NCBI GenBank assembly: GCA_012730045.1
Contig: JAAYBR010000138.1
Location: forward strand, 45,447 to 109,446
Length of the DNA stretch: 64,000 nt
Source of the DNA: Candidatus Hydrogenedentota bacterium
Lineage (GTDB): Bacteria; Hydrogenedentota; Hydrogenedentia; Hydrogenedentales; CAITNO01
Direction of reading: 5' to 3'
Within the stretch, counting starts at the first letter, position 1. Every line of letters begins with the position of its first letter. This document shows, one piece after another, positions 1-9,700 of this stretch. A program made the translations under genes and the position numbers. A model generated the notes under the pieces. That model did not search any database. It saw nothing but the letters and a program-made list of their open reading frames with translations, and was not told the origin of the DNA.

Positions 1-2385
1 GACGCGGGCGTGGTCCGGGCCACGCGCACGGCGTGGCATGTGGCCTCGCGCAACTGGCTGGCCGTGACGGCCCCCGCCGCGCAGGAGAGCCTCTACTGGG
101 TCTTCAACTCCGACCAAATCCACTCGTATCTGACGCTCTGGGGCGAGTCGAGCGTGGGGCGCGGGGTGCAGGCGGCCTTTGTGCCGGTGCTGCTGAAGCC
201 GGGCGCGTCGTGGAAGACGGTCTACCGCCTCGGCGTGACGCGCGGTCTCCGCCGCGTGGACTTCGCCACGGACGAACTGGCGGTGCAGCTGGAATACACC
301 CCGGGCGCGCTGCTGGCGTACATCGCCACGGTGAAACCCATGACGGGCGTGCGCATAGACGCCAGCGTGGTCGCCGAAAACGGCCGGGTCTGGAAGCTCC
401 AGGGCAAGCAGTTCGACACGGAGCCGGGCAAGGTCATCCGCTGCACCTACGCGTGGGAGGCCCCCGCCGACGGGCACTACGATTTCATGGCGCAGTTGAA
501 GCAGGGCGGGCTCACGCTGCCCCTGGGCGTGGAGACCGGCTCACCCCACGGCGGCATAGACACGCGCTTCGCTGTCGGCGCCCCCAAACCGCGCCGCATG
601 GAACCGTGGACCGACGCGCCCCACGCGCTGGACCGGGGTGCCCGCACCCTGGAGCGCGCGCCCGCCTTCGCGGGGGAGCCCCTGCTGTGGGTCGAGTCCG
701 CGCTGGAGAAGGTCTTCCGCGAGGACCGGGTGAAGGCGAAGGGCGCGCCGTCGCCCGTGGCGCGCGTGAGTCTGGCGCGCGGCGAGCGCGAGGCCTTCCA
801 GGTGTGCATGCGCCCGGAGACGGCCCCGCTGCTGGGCGTGTCGTTCACGCCGGGTGACCTCGTCTCGGAGACGGGCGACGCCCGCATCCCCGCCGCGGAC
901 ATCACGGTGGCGGACGTCGGCTGGGTGCCCGTCCGCATCCCCTCGCACTTCGAGGGGCCCACGGGAAGCTGGCCCGACCCCCTCACGCCGCACAAGCCCT
1001 TCGTCGCCGACAGGGGCACGACCTCCGCCGTGTGGGTGACCATTTTCGCCCGGCCCGGCCTGCCCGCCGGGGTCTACCGCGGCCCCCTGCGCCTGGCCAC
1101 GGTGGACGGCCCGCAGCGGGAGTTCACCATCGAGGCCCGCGTGCTCGATTTCGACCTGCCCGCCACGCCGGGGCTCAAGACCGACTTCGGCTACTGGGAG
1201 GAGACAGCGGTGGCGGGCGCCAAGGCGCGCGGCGGATCCGGCAACCCGGACGCCCTGCTGGCCGCCTACATGAAGAACGCACTGGAGCACCGGGTCACCC
1301 TGCGCGAGGCGGCGGCCCTGCCTGCCCCCGGCCCTGGAGACTACGCGGCGACCCTCCAGAAGCACCTGCCCGACCTGCGCGCCGCGCTGGCGGGCGGGGC
1401 CACCACCCTCGCCGCGCCGCCCGCCCTTTTGGACGCGCCGGAGAAGCTCGCCGCGCTGGAGGCCTTCGTCAAGCGCGAGAAGCTGGAGGGGCGGGTCTTT
1501 GTCCCCCTCAGCCACGAGCCCGCCGAGCCCGCGTGGCCCCGGCTCATGGAGAGCCTCGCGAAATGGCGGGCGGGCGCGCCGTCGGTGCCGGCCGCCGTGG
1601 GCACCCTCGGCCTGCGGCCCTTCCTCCCGGACGACGTGGGCCTGTGGTGCGTCCACGCGCAGGTGATGGACACGCCCGCGGGCATCGAGCTGCTCAAGCG
1701 CATCAGCGGCGGCCGCGAGGTGTGGTGGTACTTCAGCCACCAGCCCCCCCGGCCCTACGGCAACCTTTTCCTCGACTTCACGGCGGTGGAGCACCGCATC
1801 CTCTTCTGGCAGACGTGGGCGCTGGGCATGCGCGGCGTGCAGTACTGGTGTGTCAACTACGCCCCGGAGGGGCAGGACCCCTTCACCGACCCGCTCGACA
1901 CGACGCCCGTGAACGGCGACGGCTGCCTGGTCTATCCGGGGAAGGACGGCCCGGTGAACTCGGTCCGCTGGGAGACCGTGCGCGACGGCATCGAGGACTA
2001 CGACTATCTGGCGCTCTTCACGGAGCGGCGCGCCGCCCTGGCCGGGCGGGCCGCGCCCGAGGCCCTGACGGCGCGGGTTAAGGCGGCGGGCGACCTGTCG
2101 GCGCTGCTGCCCTCGCTGGTCACCTTTGCCCGCGACACCGCCGAGCTTCTGAAAAAGCGCGGCGAGATCGGCGAGACGATTGTCGAGATGGGGCGCGCGC
2201 TCAAGGCTGCGCCCGCCGCAAAGGCACCGATGGCCCCGCCCGCGCCCCCCGCGCCGAAACCCGCGTCCCCCGCGCTGAAACCCGCGCCTCCCGCGCCCGG
2301 CGTTGCGCCGGGCCTTCCGGGATCGCCCGCACCCCTGCCCGCGCCCGCCCCCGGCCCCACCAGGAACTTTGGAGCGAAGCCATGA
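1..2385 (+). CDS. DUF4091 domain protein, 5' end outside window
   Basis: The open frame runs in from the left edge, so the N-terminus is missing; the first GTG at 10 is only an in-frame codon. About 790 residues are visible. The second half carries the features of DUF4091 (glycoside-hydrolase-like) proteins: an aromatic-rich stretch near 1720-1860 (EVWWYFSHQPPRPYGN, then WALGMRGVQYWCVNYAP) and the closing WETVRDGIEDYDYL block near 1970-2010 that is typical of the family. The N-terminal part looks like beta-sandwich modules. The last 60 residues are a Pro/Ala-rich tail. Family members are generally secreted and inferred to act on glycans, but no reaction is established. The stop overlaps the next start by four bases (ATGA), so the two are probably cotranscribed although their functions look unrelated. 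The family call is good; the substrate is unknown. Confidence 0.85.
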   Translation, partial: DAGVVRATRTAWHVASRNWLAVTAPAAQESLYWVFNSDQIHSYLTLWGESSVGRGVQAAFVPVLLKPGASWKTVYRLGVTRGLRRVDFATDELAVQLEYTPGALLAYIATVKPMTGVRIDASVVAENGRVWKLQGKQFDTEPGKVIRCTYAWEAPADGHYDFMAQLKQGGLTLPLGVETGSPHGGIDTRFAVGAPKPRRMEPWTDAPHALDRGARTLERAPAFAGEPLLWVESALEKVFREDRVKAKGAPSPVARVSLARGEREAFQVCMRPETAPLLGVSFTPGDLVSETGDARIPAADITVADVGWVPVRIPSHFEGPTGSWPDPLTPHKPFVADRGTTSAVWVTIFARPGLPAGVYRGPLRLATVDGPQREFTIEARVLDFDLPATPGLKTDFGYWEETAVAGAKARGGSGNPDALLAAYMKNALEHRVTLREAAALPAPGPGDYAATLQKHLPDLRAALAGGATTLAAPPALLDAPEKLAALEAFVKREKLEGRVFVPLSHEPAEPAWPRLMESLAKWRAGAPSVPAAVGTLGLRPFLPDDVGLWCVHAQVMDTPAGIELLKRISGGREVWWYFSHQPPRPYGNLFLDFTAVEHRILFWQTWALGMRGVQYWCVNYAPEGQDPFTDPLDTTPVNGDGCLVYPGKDGPVNSVRWETVRDGIEDYDYLALFTERRAALAGRAAPEALTARVKAAGDLSALLPSLVTFARDTAELLKKRGEIGETIVEMGRALKAAPAAKAPMAPPAPPAPKPASPALKPAPPAPGVAPGLPGSPAPLPAPAPGPTRNFGAKP

Positions 2386-3632
2386 ACCCGACGCCCGCGC
2401 CCCCCCTTCCAGGTTTTGAGTGGGAATGTTTCGCCTGCGCGTCCACCGGACCGCTCACGGAGGACTTTCATTGTCCGCGCTGCGGCGACCCGCGCAGTCT
2501 GCGGGCGACGGCCGGGGTGCCCGCCGCGCTCTTTCACGACCGGCCCGAGAGCCTCTGGCACTACGCGCCCCTGCTGCCCGTGCGCAACCCCTTCCGCGCG
2601 GTCACCCTCGGCGAGGGGGCGACCCCGCTGGTGCCCGCGCGCCGTCTCGCGCGGGACTGCGGGCTCGGCGAGCTGCACCTCAAGAACGAGACCCTCAACC
2701 CCACGGGCTCCTTCAAGGACCGGCAGGTGTCCGTCGGCATCACCTGCGCCCTCGAACGCGGCTGCGACACCGTGGCCGTCGTGTCCTCGGGCAATGTGGG
2801 CGTGGCCGCGGCGGCCTACGCCGCCCGCGCGGGCATCCGCGCCGTCCTGTTCATGCACGGCCAGGCCGGCGCGGGCAAGATCGCCCAGGCCTGCGCCCAC
2901 GGCGCCCGCGTGCTGCGCGTGGACACGCCCGCGCCCAGCGAGGCGTTTCGGCTGTGCCTCGACGCCTGCGCCGCCTGGGGATGGGCCCACCTGTCCACGG
3001 CGGGCATGTACGAACCGTGGAACGTGGAGGGCGCGAAAACCGTCGCCTACGAGCTGTTCCGCCAGTACGGCGGCGACCTGCCTGAGTGGGTGGTCGCGCC
3101 CGTCGGCGGCGGCGGCCTGCTGGGCGGGGTGTGGCGCGGTTTCCGCGACCTGCAGCGTCTTGGCCTCGTGGACCGCATCCCCCGGATGGCGGGGGTGCAG
3201 GCCGCCGGGTGCGCCCCCCTGAAGCAGGCCCTGGACGGGGGCTTCTCCTTTCAGGAGTCGCTGCGCCATCCCTGGCCCGATCCGAAGACGATGGCGGGCG
3301 GCATTGCCGATGACATCCTCTTCGACGGGCACGCCGTGCTCCCGGCGCTGCGCACGACGGACGGCGCGGCCGTCACCGTGGAGGAGGAGGAGATTAAGAC
3401 GGCCGCCCTCGCCCTCGCGCGCGACGAGGGCATCCTCTGCGAGCCCACCGCCGCCGTGGCCGTGGCCGCCCTGAAGAAACTCCCCGGCGCGGGCCCTGAC
3501 ACCCGTGTCTGCTGCCTCGTCACGGGCAACGGCCTCAAAGACCTCGCCTTCTTCCAGGGCAGGACGTCCGGCCCCGTGCCGGTGAAAGCCACCCTGGAGG
3601 CCGTCCAAGCGGCGCTTGGGGATCAGGCCTGA
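2382..3632 (+). CDS. thrC: Threonine synthase (PLP-dependent)
   Basis: Cytosolic PLP enzyme of 416 residues that converts O-phosphohomoserine to threonine. The PLP lysine is expected at Lys112 in NPTGSFKDRQ, followed by the SSGNVGVAAAAYAARAG phosphate-binding region and a Gly-rich VGGGGLLGG loop near residue 243. The N-terminus has two CxxC pairs (Cys16/Cys19 and Cys31/Cys34), the small zinc-ribbon-like extension found on many threonine synthases. The ATG sits in an ATGA overlap with the preceding gene, which implies translational coupling. Some cysteate or diaminopropionate synthases share this fold, so the exact substrate is inferred from similarity; threonine synthase is the best reading. 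Confidence 0.88.
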   Translation: MNPTPAPPLPGFEWECFACASTGPLTEDFHCPRCGDPRSLRATAGVPAALFHDRPESLWHYAPLLPVRNPFRAVTLGEGATPLVPARRLARDCGLGELHLKNETLNPTGSFKDRQVSVGITCALERGCDTVAVVSSGNVGVAAAAYAARAGIRAVLFMHGQAGAGKIAQACAHGARVLRVDTPAPSEAFRLCLDACAAWGWAHLSTAGMYEPWNVEGAKTVAYELFRQYGGDLPEWVVAPVGGGGLLGGVWRGFRDLQRLGLVDRIPRMAGVQAAGCAPLKQALDGGFSFQESLRHPWPDPKTMAGGIADDILFDGHAVLPALRTTDGAAVTVEEEEIKTAALALARDEGILCEPTAAVAVAALKKLPGAGPDTRVCCLVTGNGLKDLAFFQGRTSGPVPVKATLEAVQAALGDQA

Positions 3633-3680
3633 CCCCTCCGCCCCGCAATCCCCGCCGGTCCGGGCGCGGACGCGTTGCGC

Positions 3681-3710
3681 TTGCTCCGGCGGCCGGGGCT
3701 TGGCTACACT
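3681..3710 (+). promoter_or_regulatory. Putative promoter upstream of the ATP-cone gene
   Basis: TTGCTC at 3681-3686 and TACACT at 3705-3710 are separated by 18 bases. They lie about 47 bases before the ATG at 3757, in the gap after thrC. The match to sigma-70-type elements is moderate. Confidence 0.4.
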
Positions 3711-3756
3711 GGTCGGCCGCCACGAGACGGCGCAGACACCCCCGGACAGGACGCCC

Positions 3757-5967
3757 ATGACCGACCGCCCACACGAGGAGGATCCCCGCCCCGAAGACAG
3801 CCTCTTCGGGGAGGAGGGGATGTGCGACCGGCAGCTCTCGCTGCCCTTCGCCGAGGGGGAGCCGCCGAAGCCGCTCTGCACGGTGGTGAAGGCGGACGGC
3901 ACGGTGGAACCTTTTGACCGTGCCCGGGTGGCGGCGGCGCTGGTGCGGTGCGGCGGCGCGGGCGGCACGATTGACCGGCCCACGGCGGAGGGGCTGGCGA
4001 ACGCGGTGTCCCTTTTCCTGCAGAAAACCCTCGCGGGCGGATCGGCGACGGTGGAGCAGGTGGACGACGCGGCGGAGCGGGTGCTGATCCACATGGGCCA
4101 TGTGACGGAGGCGCTGGTCTTCACGCGGGACCGCGAGCGCCGCGCGCGGATGCGCCGCCTGCGCGAGGGGGACCTGCGCGCCGTGCTGCGCGAAATCCGC
4201 GAGGCCCGCTCGCCGGAGGCCCCGGGGGGCTTCGACTGGGCGGCGGTCCGCGTGCGCGACAGCCAGGGGCGCGTGCGCCCCTGGGACCGCGGCCGCATCG
4301 CCGACGCGCTGGTGCGCGAGACGGGGCTCGACCGGGCCGCCGCGGACCTGGTGGCGGCGGCGGTGGAGGGCCACATCGCCCGCGCGGGCATCACCGCGCC
4401 CACGACCTCGCTTCTGCGCGAACTGGCGGGTGCCGCTCTCGTGGAGCAGGGCCTGGGCGAGGCGCGCGAGCGCCAGCAGCGGCTGGGCGTGCCCCTCTAC
4501 GACACGGCCCGGATGCTCCGCGGCCAGACCCCGGAGACCATGCGCGGCTCCCCCGACACCACGGCGCGCGTGCTGGCGAAGGCGCTCAAGCGCGAGTACG
4601 CGCTCACGGAGGTCTTCTCGCAGGACACCGTGGCGGCGCACCTCTTCGGCGACATCCACCTCCACCACCTGGAGGAGGTGGACCGGCTGCACGCCGCCCG
4701 CCTCGACCTGTCCGCATTCCTGCGCGGCGGCCTGCGCGTGCGCGGCGCGGTGCTGGCGGGGCCGCCCGAGACCCCCGACGCGCTGCTGTCGCAGTGGCTG
4801 CGGCGCCACGCCCTGCTGGAGCCCCTCTTTTCCGAAAGCCTGTGCTGGGAAGGGTTCAACCTGTCCGCCGCCCCCTACCTCGCGGGGCGGAGCGACGCGG
4901 AGCTGGAGCAGTTCGCGCGGATGGTCGTCTATGAGTTCGCGCACCACGCCCTCACCCGTCCGGACGCCGGCCCCGCGGCGCGCCTGTGCGCCCACTGGAC
5001 CCCCGGCCCCGGCGCGGCCCTGCGCGAGGCCGTGGGACCCGGCGGCAATCCCGACGGGGAGACCTACGACCAGCACACCCTCACGGCCCAGCGCGCCGCC
5101 TGCGCCGTTTTTGCCGTGCTCGCGGAGGCCGCCGCCGGCGTGCCCCTCGCCGAGCCCGTCGCGGGCATCCTGCTGCGCGTGGGCGATTTTGACGGGCCGT
5201 CCACCCGGGAGATGCTTGCGCCTCTGGGCGCCCTGATGGAGGCCGGCGGCATGGCGGAGGTCCGCTTTGACCGGGGCGCCGACGAGGGCGCCCGCGTCGT
5301 CGCGCAGCGCGTGAGCGTCAACCTGCCCCGCGCCGCGCTCGTGACGGAGGACGGCCTGGCCGGACTCCTCCGGCATCTGGACCGGGCCCTCGCGGCGGCG
5401 GCCCAGGCCCACGAGGAGAAGCGGCGCTTCGTGGAGGAGCTGCTGGTCGCCGGGGAGCGCGGGCCCCTGGGACTGCTGGCCGGGGACGGCACGCCGCCGC
5501 TCCGCGCCGAGGACCTGGTGTTCGAGATTGCCCTGGAGGGGCTGCGGGAGTGCCTGGACCTGCTGCCCGGCGGCGGCGCGGGCGACCGCGACCGGCGGGC
5601 CGCGGAGATTCTGGCGCGGGCGGACCACACCTGCCGCGACCAGGCCCGGCGCCGGAACATGCGCCTGTCCCTCGTGGAGGGCGCCGGGGGCGACGTCTCC
5701 CAGCGTTTCGCCGCCCTCGATGCGGCGGCGCATCCGGCGGCCCTGGCCGCGCTGCAACAGCGCCGGCCGGACATGGAGGCCCCCGAGTACAGCCCCGGCG
5801 TCTCCCTGGGCGGGGGCTCGCGGCCGGCGGGGATGCCGGACCCCGAAACCGCGCTCCACGCCTTTCTGGAGGACGCCTGCCTTCGCGTGGAAACGCCCCC
5901 CGGCGCGGCGGTGCCCCTGCTGGCCGCCCTGGCCCGGGACACCCACTGCCTCGCGGTGCGCCCCTGA
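3757..5967 (+). CDS. Two-ATP-cone protein with degenerate anaerobic ribonucleotide reductase (NrdD-like) body
   Basis: 736 residues from ATG 3757; the frame stays open further upstream, but that stretch contains the promoter and no better start. Two ATP-cone domains are visible: residues about 40-130 (KADGTVEPFDRARVAAAL) and about 164-255 (VRDSQGRVRPWDRGRIADAL). These cones are the nucleotide-sensing allosteric domains of ribonucleotide reductases and NrdR. From about residue 265 the layout follows class III NrdD: HLFGDIHLHHLEEVD near 298 matches the GDIHIHDL block, and MRLSLVEGAGGD near 635 matches a late core segment. The protein then ends without the RxxGY glycyl-radical motif and without a Cys-rich zinc site. 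No activase gene (nrdG) lies nearby. I read it as a non-catalytic or differently working homologue, perhaps a dATP/ATP-sensing regulator. Confidence 0.7.
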   Translation: MTDRPHEEDPRPEDSLFGEEGMCDRQLSLPFAEGEPPKPLCTVVKADGTVEPFDRARVAAALVRCGGAGGTIDRPTAEGLANAVSLFLQKTLAGGSATVEQVDDAAERVLIHMGHVTEALVFTRDRERRARMRRLREGDLRAVLREIREARSPEAPGGFDWAAVRVRDSQGRVRPWDRGRIADALVRETGLDRAAADLVAAAVEGHIARAGITAPTTSLLRELAGAALVEQGLGEARERQQRLGVPLYDTARMLRGQTPETMRGSPDTTARVLAKALKREYALTEVFSQDTVAAHLFGDIHLHHLEEVDRLHAARLDLSAFLRGGLRVRGAVLAGPPETPDALLSQWLRRHALLEPLFSESLCWEGFNLSAAPYLAGRSDAELEQFARMVVYEFAHHALTRPDAGPAARLCAHWTPGPGAALREAVGPGGNPDGETYDQHTLTAQRAACAVFAVLAEAAAGVPLAEPVAGILLRVGDFDGPSTREMLAPLGALMEAGGMAEVRFDRGADEGARVVAQRVSVNLPRAALVTEDGLAGLLRHLDRALAAAAQAHEEKRRFVEELLVAGERGPLGLLAGDGTPPLRAEDLVFEIALEGLRECLDLLPGGGAGDRDRRAAEILARADHTCRDQARRRNMRLSLVEGAGGDVSQRFAALDAAAHPAALAALQQRRPDMEAPEYSPGVSLGGGSRPAGMPDPETALHAFLEDACLRVETPPGAAVPLLAALARDTHCLAVRP

Positions 5968-6086
5968 GAAGGACACCACGGAACACGTGGAGAACACGGA
6001 TGGGACGGGTCCGCGTTGCATTTCGATGGTTTCCGGGAATAGGCTACGGGGAAAGCCCCGGACCGGGGCGGATGGAGGATTGTCCC

Positions 6087-6596
6087 ATGATCTACACGCG
6101 CGTGGCGGAATTTCTGGAAGACTGGAAGGGCGAGTCGGGCATGACCCGCGCCGTGATGGCGGCGCTCACGGACGCCTCGCTCGCGCAGCCCGCGGGCGGC
6201 GCGGAGGACCGGACCCTGGGCCGGATCGCGTGGCACGTCGTCACCACGCTTCCCGAGATGATGGCGCGGACGGGGCTGCACCTGTCGTCGGTGGACGGGG
6301 AAGCGCCGGTGCCCGCCCGCGCCGCAGACATCGCGGCGGCCTACGGCCGCGCGGCGGCGGAGCTGGCGGAGCGGCTGGCGGCCGAGTGGACCGATGAGAC
6401 GCTTGCCGTGACCGACAACCTGTACGGCGAGACCTGGCCGCGCGGAATGACGCTCCGCGTGCTGCTGCTCCACGAGATTCACCACCGCGGGCAGATGACG
6501 GCGCTGATGCGGCTGGCGGGGCTCCGCGTGCCCGGCACCTACGGCCCCGCGCGGGAGGACTGGGCGGCCATGGGGATGACGCCGCCCGCCGTCTGA
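6087..6596 (+). CDS. DinB/YfiT-type four-helix metal-binding protein
   Basis: 169 residues, from an ATG with GGAGG eight bases upstream. The family signature is clear: His50 in RIAWHVV and the HEIHHRGQM block starting at His129 supply the three-histidine metal site of DinB-like proteins. Family members are cytosolic thiol-dependent S-transferases or stress proteins; some use bacillithiol or mycothiol. The substrate cannot be read from sequence. It stands alone, 119 bases after the ATP-cone gene. Confidence 0.85.
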   Translation: MIYTRVAEFLEDWKGESGMTRAVMAALTDASLAQPAGGAEDRTLGRIAWHVVTTLPEMMARTGLHLSSVDGEAPVPARAADIAAAYGRAAAELAERLAAEWTDETLAVTDNLYGETWPRGMTLRVLLLHEIHHRGQMTALMRLAGLRVPGTYGPAREDWAAMGMTPPAV

Positions 6597-6671
6597 CCCC
6601 GTTGAAAGTAAAGTCCGCCGGACAATTGGGCCTGCCATTTCGCATAATTGGGAGTTCTTCTCAATTTCCTA

Positions 6672-6700
6672 TTGCGAAAATGGCCCTCCTGTGGTACGCT
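6672..6700 (+). promoter_or_regulatory. Putative promoter of the giant surface protein gene
   Basis: TTGCGA (6672-6677) and TACGCT (6695-6700) with a 17-base spacer, in a locally AT-richer gap 45 bases before the ATG at 6745. The same TTGnnn-17-TACGCT arrangement precedes the secreted protein gene at 44853. Confidence 0.5.
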
Positions 6701-6744
6701 CTTGGTGTGTTTGACGGAAGTGTTTTTCACGGGAGAACGGTCCA

Positions 6745-9700
6745 ATGAGCCTCATGTCACGTCGCGCGGATAGTGTGTCCATCCTTCTTCTGCTGGCCGC
6801 CTTGGTGACCTTCTTGGTTCCCGGGGGAACCGCGCAGGCGCAGGAGTTCCCCCCCGCGCCGCTGGAGGTGCTGGAGTCGGAGACCTTCCATGTCCTGACC
6901 TCCGACGGCGATGAGATCTCGCTGGATATGACCGTCGCCCCAGGCACGGAAATGATCCTGGTGGCGGTGAGCGCGGGGTCGCTGCTGGGCGCGCAGGTGG
7001 ACTATGTGGCGCCGGGGGGTTCGGCGCGGCTCATCGCCGAAACGGACGGCATGGCGTCGCTGGACATGACGACGGCGGTCTATTACCGCCGCCTGCCGGC
7101 GCCCTCCCCCGGAACCATAGGCGAGCTGCTGGTGGGCATGAGCAGCAGCTTCCAGGACTCGTTCAGCGCGGTGGTGACGGCGGTGTGCGTGCGCGGGGCG
7201 GACATGACGGACTTCCCGGGCACGGACACGCCCTTCGACGGTGACTGGGGCGAGTCGAGCGGGACGGCCGCCGGCTCGGTGGGGTACACCTACGGGGAGG
7301 GTTTCCGGCGGGGCGACCTGGTGCTGAACTTCATCGGGGCGGCAACGGGGGTGGGGGCGGCGGACCAGCCGCACATGGAGGAGCTGTCGCGGGCGTCGGG
7401 CGCCGGCATGACCGGCGTGGCGTCGGTAACGCGCGTGCTTGACACGCTGCCCAGCGAAACCTTCGGCTGGGCGGGGGTCACGGGCGAGTATTCCATGTTC
7501 ATGGTGCCGTTGCGCCCGAGGGCCTTCGGTTCCCTGCAGATGGAGATCACGCCGCAGGCCGCGCGCAACGCGGGGGCGCGCTGGCGCATTGAGGGCGGGG
7601 GCTGGCTGGCCTCCGGCGCGCTTCTCAGCGGGGAGCCTTCGGGGAGCTGGCCCGTTGATTTCACGGACGTTCCGGGCTACAGGACGCCCTCGCTGACGGC
7701 GGAGGTGCCGCCGGACGCACTGGCGACGGTGACGGCCCGCTACCAGCGCGAGGGCACGCCGGAGGTGGTGGGCACGGCGAGCTTCCAGGGCACGGCCACG
7801 GCGGCGGGCGGGTTTGCCCTGCCCCTGTCCGGCGACACGCCCTGGGAGGGCGAGCTGGTGCTGATGACGCTTTCGGCGGGGCATGACGGCGCGTTGACGG
7901 TTTCCTGGCCGGATTCGGGCCTGAGCGCCTATCCCCAGCATTCCGCGCCCACGCAACTGTTCGAGTCCCCCTCTGCGGCGGAGACGGGCGTGCACACGCG
8001 GGTCTATTTCATGAAACGCCCCCAGCTCCTTGCGGGGGCGCACTATGACGGCGGGGTTGTGGTCACGCCGGCGGACGGGACGTCCGATGTGCCCTGCACG
8101 CTGAACCTGGTGTTCCTGCGCGGCGTGGACCTGGCCGCGTTCAGCGACCCCTGGGCCGCCACGGCGGCGTTCCCGGCCCCTTCCACCGTCTCCGGGACCG
8201 GCGTGTCCGCGTCTTATGCCTTCGACCCCCAGGATGAGCCGGTGAACGGCGAGGTGGTGTTCTCCGTCCTTTCGAGCGGCGGGCCGCTCGGCGGGGTGAC
8301 GGACCCCACGCACACCCAGCTCTGGAACAGCCCCGCGCCGGGGGACGGCTTCGCCTCGGTGGGCGCGGTGCGTCCGTTTGAGCCGGAGCTGGACGACGCA
8401 CTGCTCACCTGGGACGTGGCGGCGACGGAGCGGGCCTGGGAGCTGATGCTTGTCGTCCTGCCGGACGCGGGACGGGGGGACCTCCAGACCGTGCTCAACA
8501 CGGCGCATATCGGCGAGCCCGCCCTGTGGCGGATCGACGGGCGGGAATGGCACCCGGCGGGCGAGCAGGTGCCGCTGGTGTCCGCGGGCTACCACTGGAT
8601 GGAGTTTTTCAATCCGGACGCGCGCCGGTTCCAGGCGCCGTCGCCCCGCTGGGTGGTGGTCGCCCCGGATGTCGTGAACACGGAGCGCGCCTCCTTCTCC
8701 CTGTCGGGCATCCCCCACCCCTTCCAGATGCTCTCCTTCGAGGGGGTGACGGACAGCCACGGCAACCTTGAGGTGCGCGCGCAGCTGCCGGCGGACCCCG
8801 CCGACTACGCCGCCGAACTGCTGGTGGTTGCGATGGGGTCCCCCTCGGGCACGGCGGTCTCCGCCGCCCACAGCGGGACGGTGGAGCTGACCCAGTGGGC
8901 GCGCAGCGCCGACGCGCAGTCGGATTCGGCGCGCTCCACCCTGTTCGCGCGCTCCAACACCACGATTCCCGCAACGAGCGTGTGGGACCTGGACTACGGC
9001 GTCGGGGAGACGCGGGTGTGGGGCTCGGTGATGCTGTTCCGGAATGTGGACTCGGCGGCCCTGGGCCTCGGCGGACATCCCCCCTATCCGAACACGGCGG
9101 GCGGCGGGGGGACCGCCTCGCCGGCGAACGTGCTCAACACGCTGACCGGCGCGACGCAGTGGGACACGCTCTGCGGGGCGGTCAAGGCGAGCGGCACGGC
9201 CTCGCTGGACACGCACACCACGTCGCCGGTGATGAACCCCGCCTGGCTGTGGTGGCAGAAGGGCTACAACGCCGCGGGCGCGGTGAATCAGAGCTTCGTG
9301 GGGTATACCTCCCTGGCCGACGTGGGCGGACTGCCCGCCGCGGCCCAGGGCCCCACCTTCATTGTGAGCCGGTTCTGGGGCGGCGCGGAGGGGATGGTCC
9401 CCCACGCGACGGGGACGGTGACCGTGACCATAGACCCGCCCGCGCTGGCGGCGCGCCCCGAGATGCTGTGGCAGGTGGCGGGCTCGACGGGCAGTTTCGC
9501 CTCCGGGGCGTCGGCCGCGTCGTTGTGCGGCTGGCAGCAGCTCACGGTGGCCGAGCCCCCGGACTACCGGCTCACGGACCCGGAGGAGCTGTGGGTGGAG
9601 GTGGCGGAGGGGGAGACGGTCTCGCGGACGCTGCACTACGCGCCCCTGGCCGCGACGGGAATCCGCGTGTTCATCCTGCCGGAGAACGCCGCGCAGGGGG

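Noticed and set aside
2004..4403. Long minus-strand frame of about 800 codons opposite thrC and the ATP-cone gene
   Set aside because: It is low-complexity Arg/Ala/Gly sequence produced by the high-GC antisense of real genes, with no recognisable domain; thrC and the ATP-cone protein on the plus strand have clear motifs.
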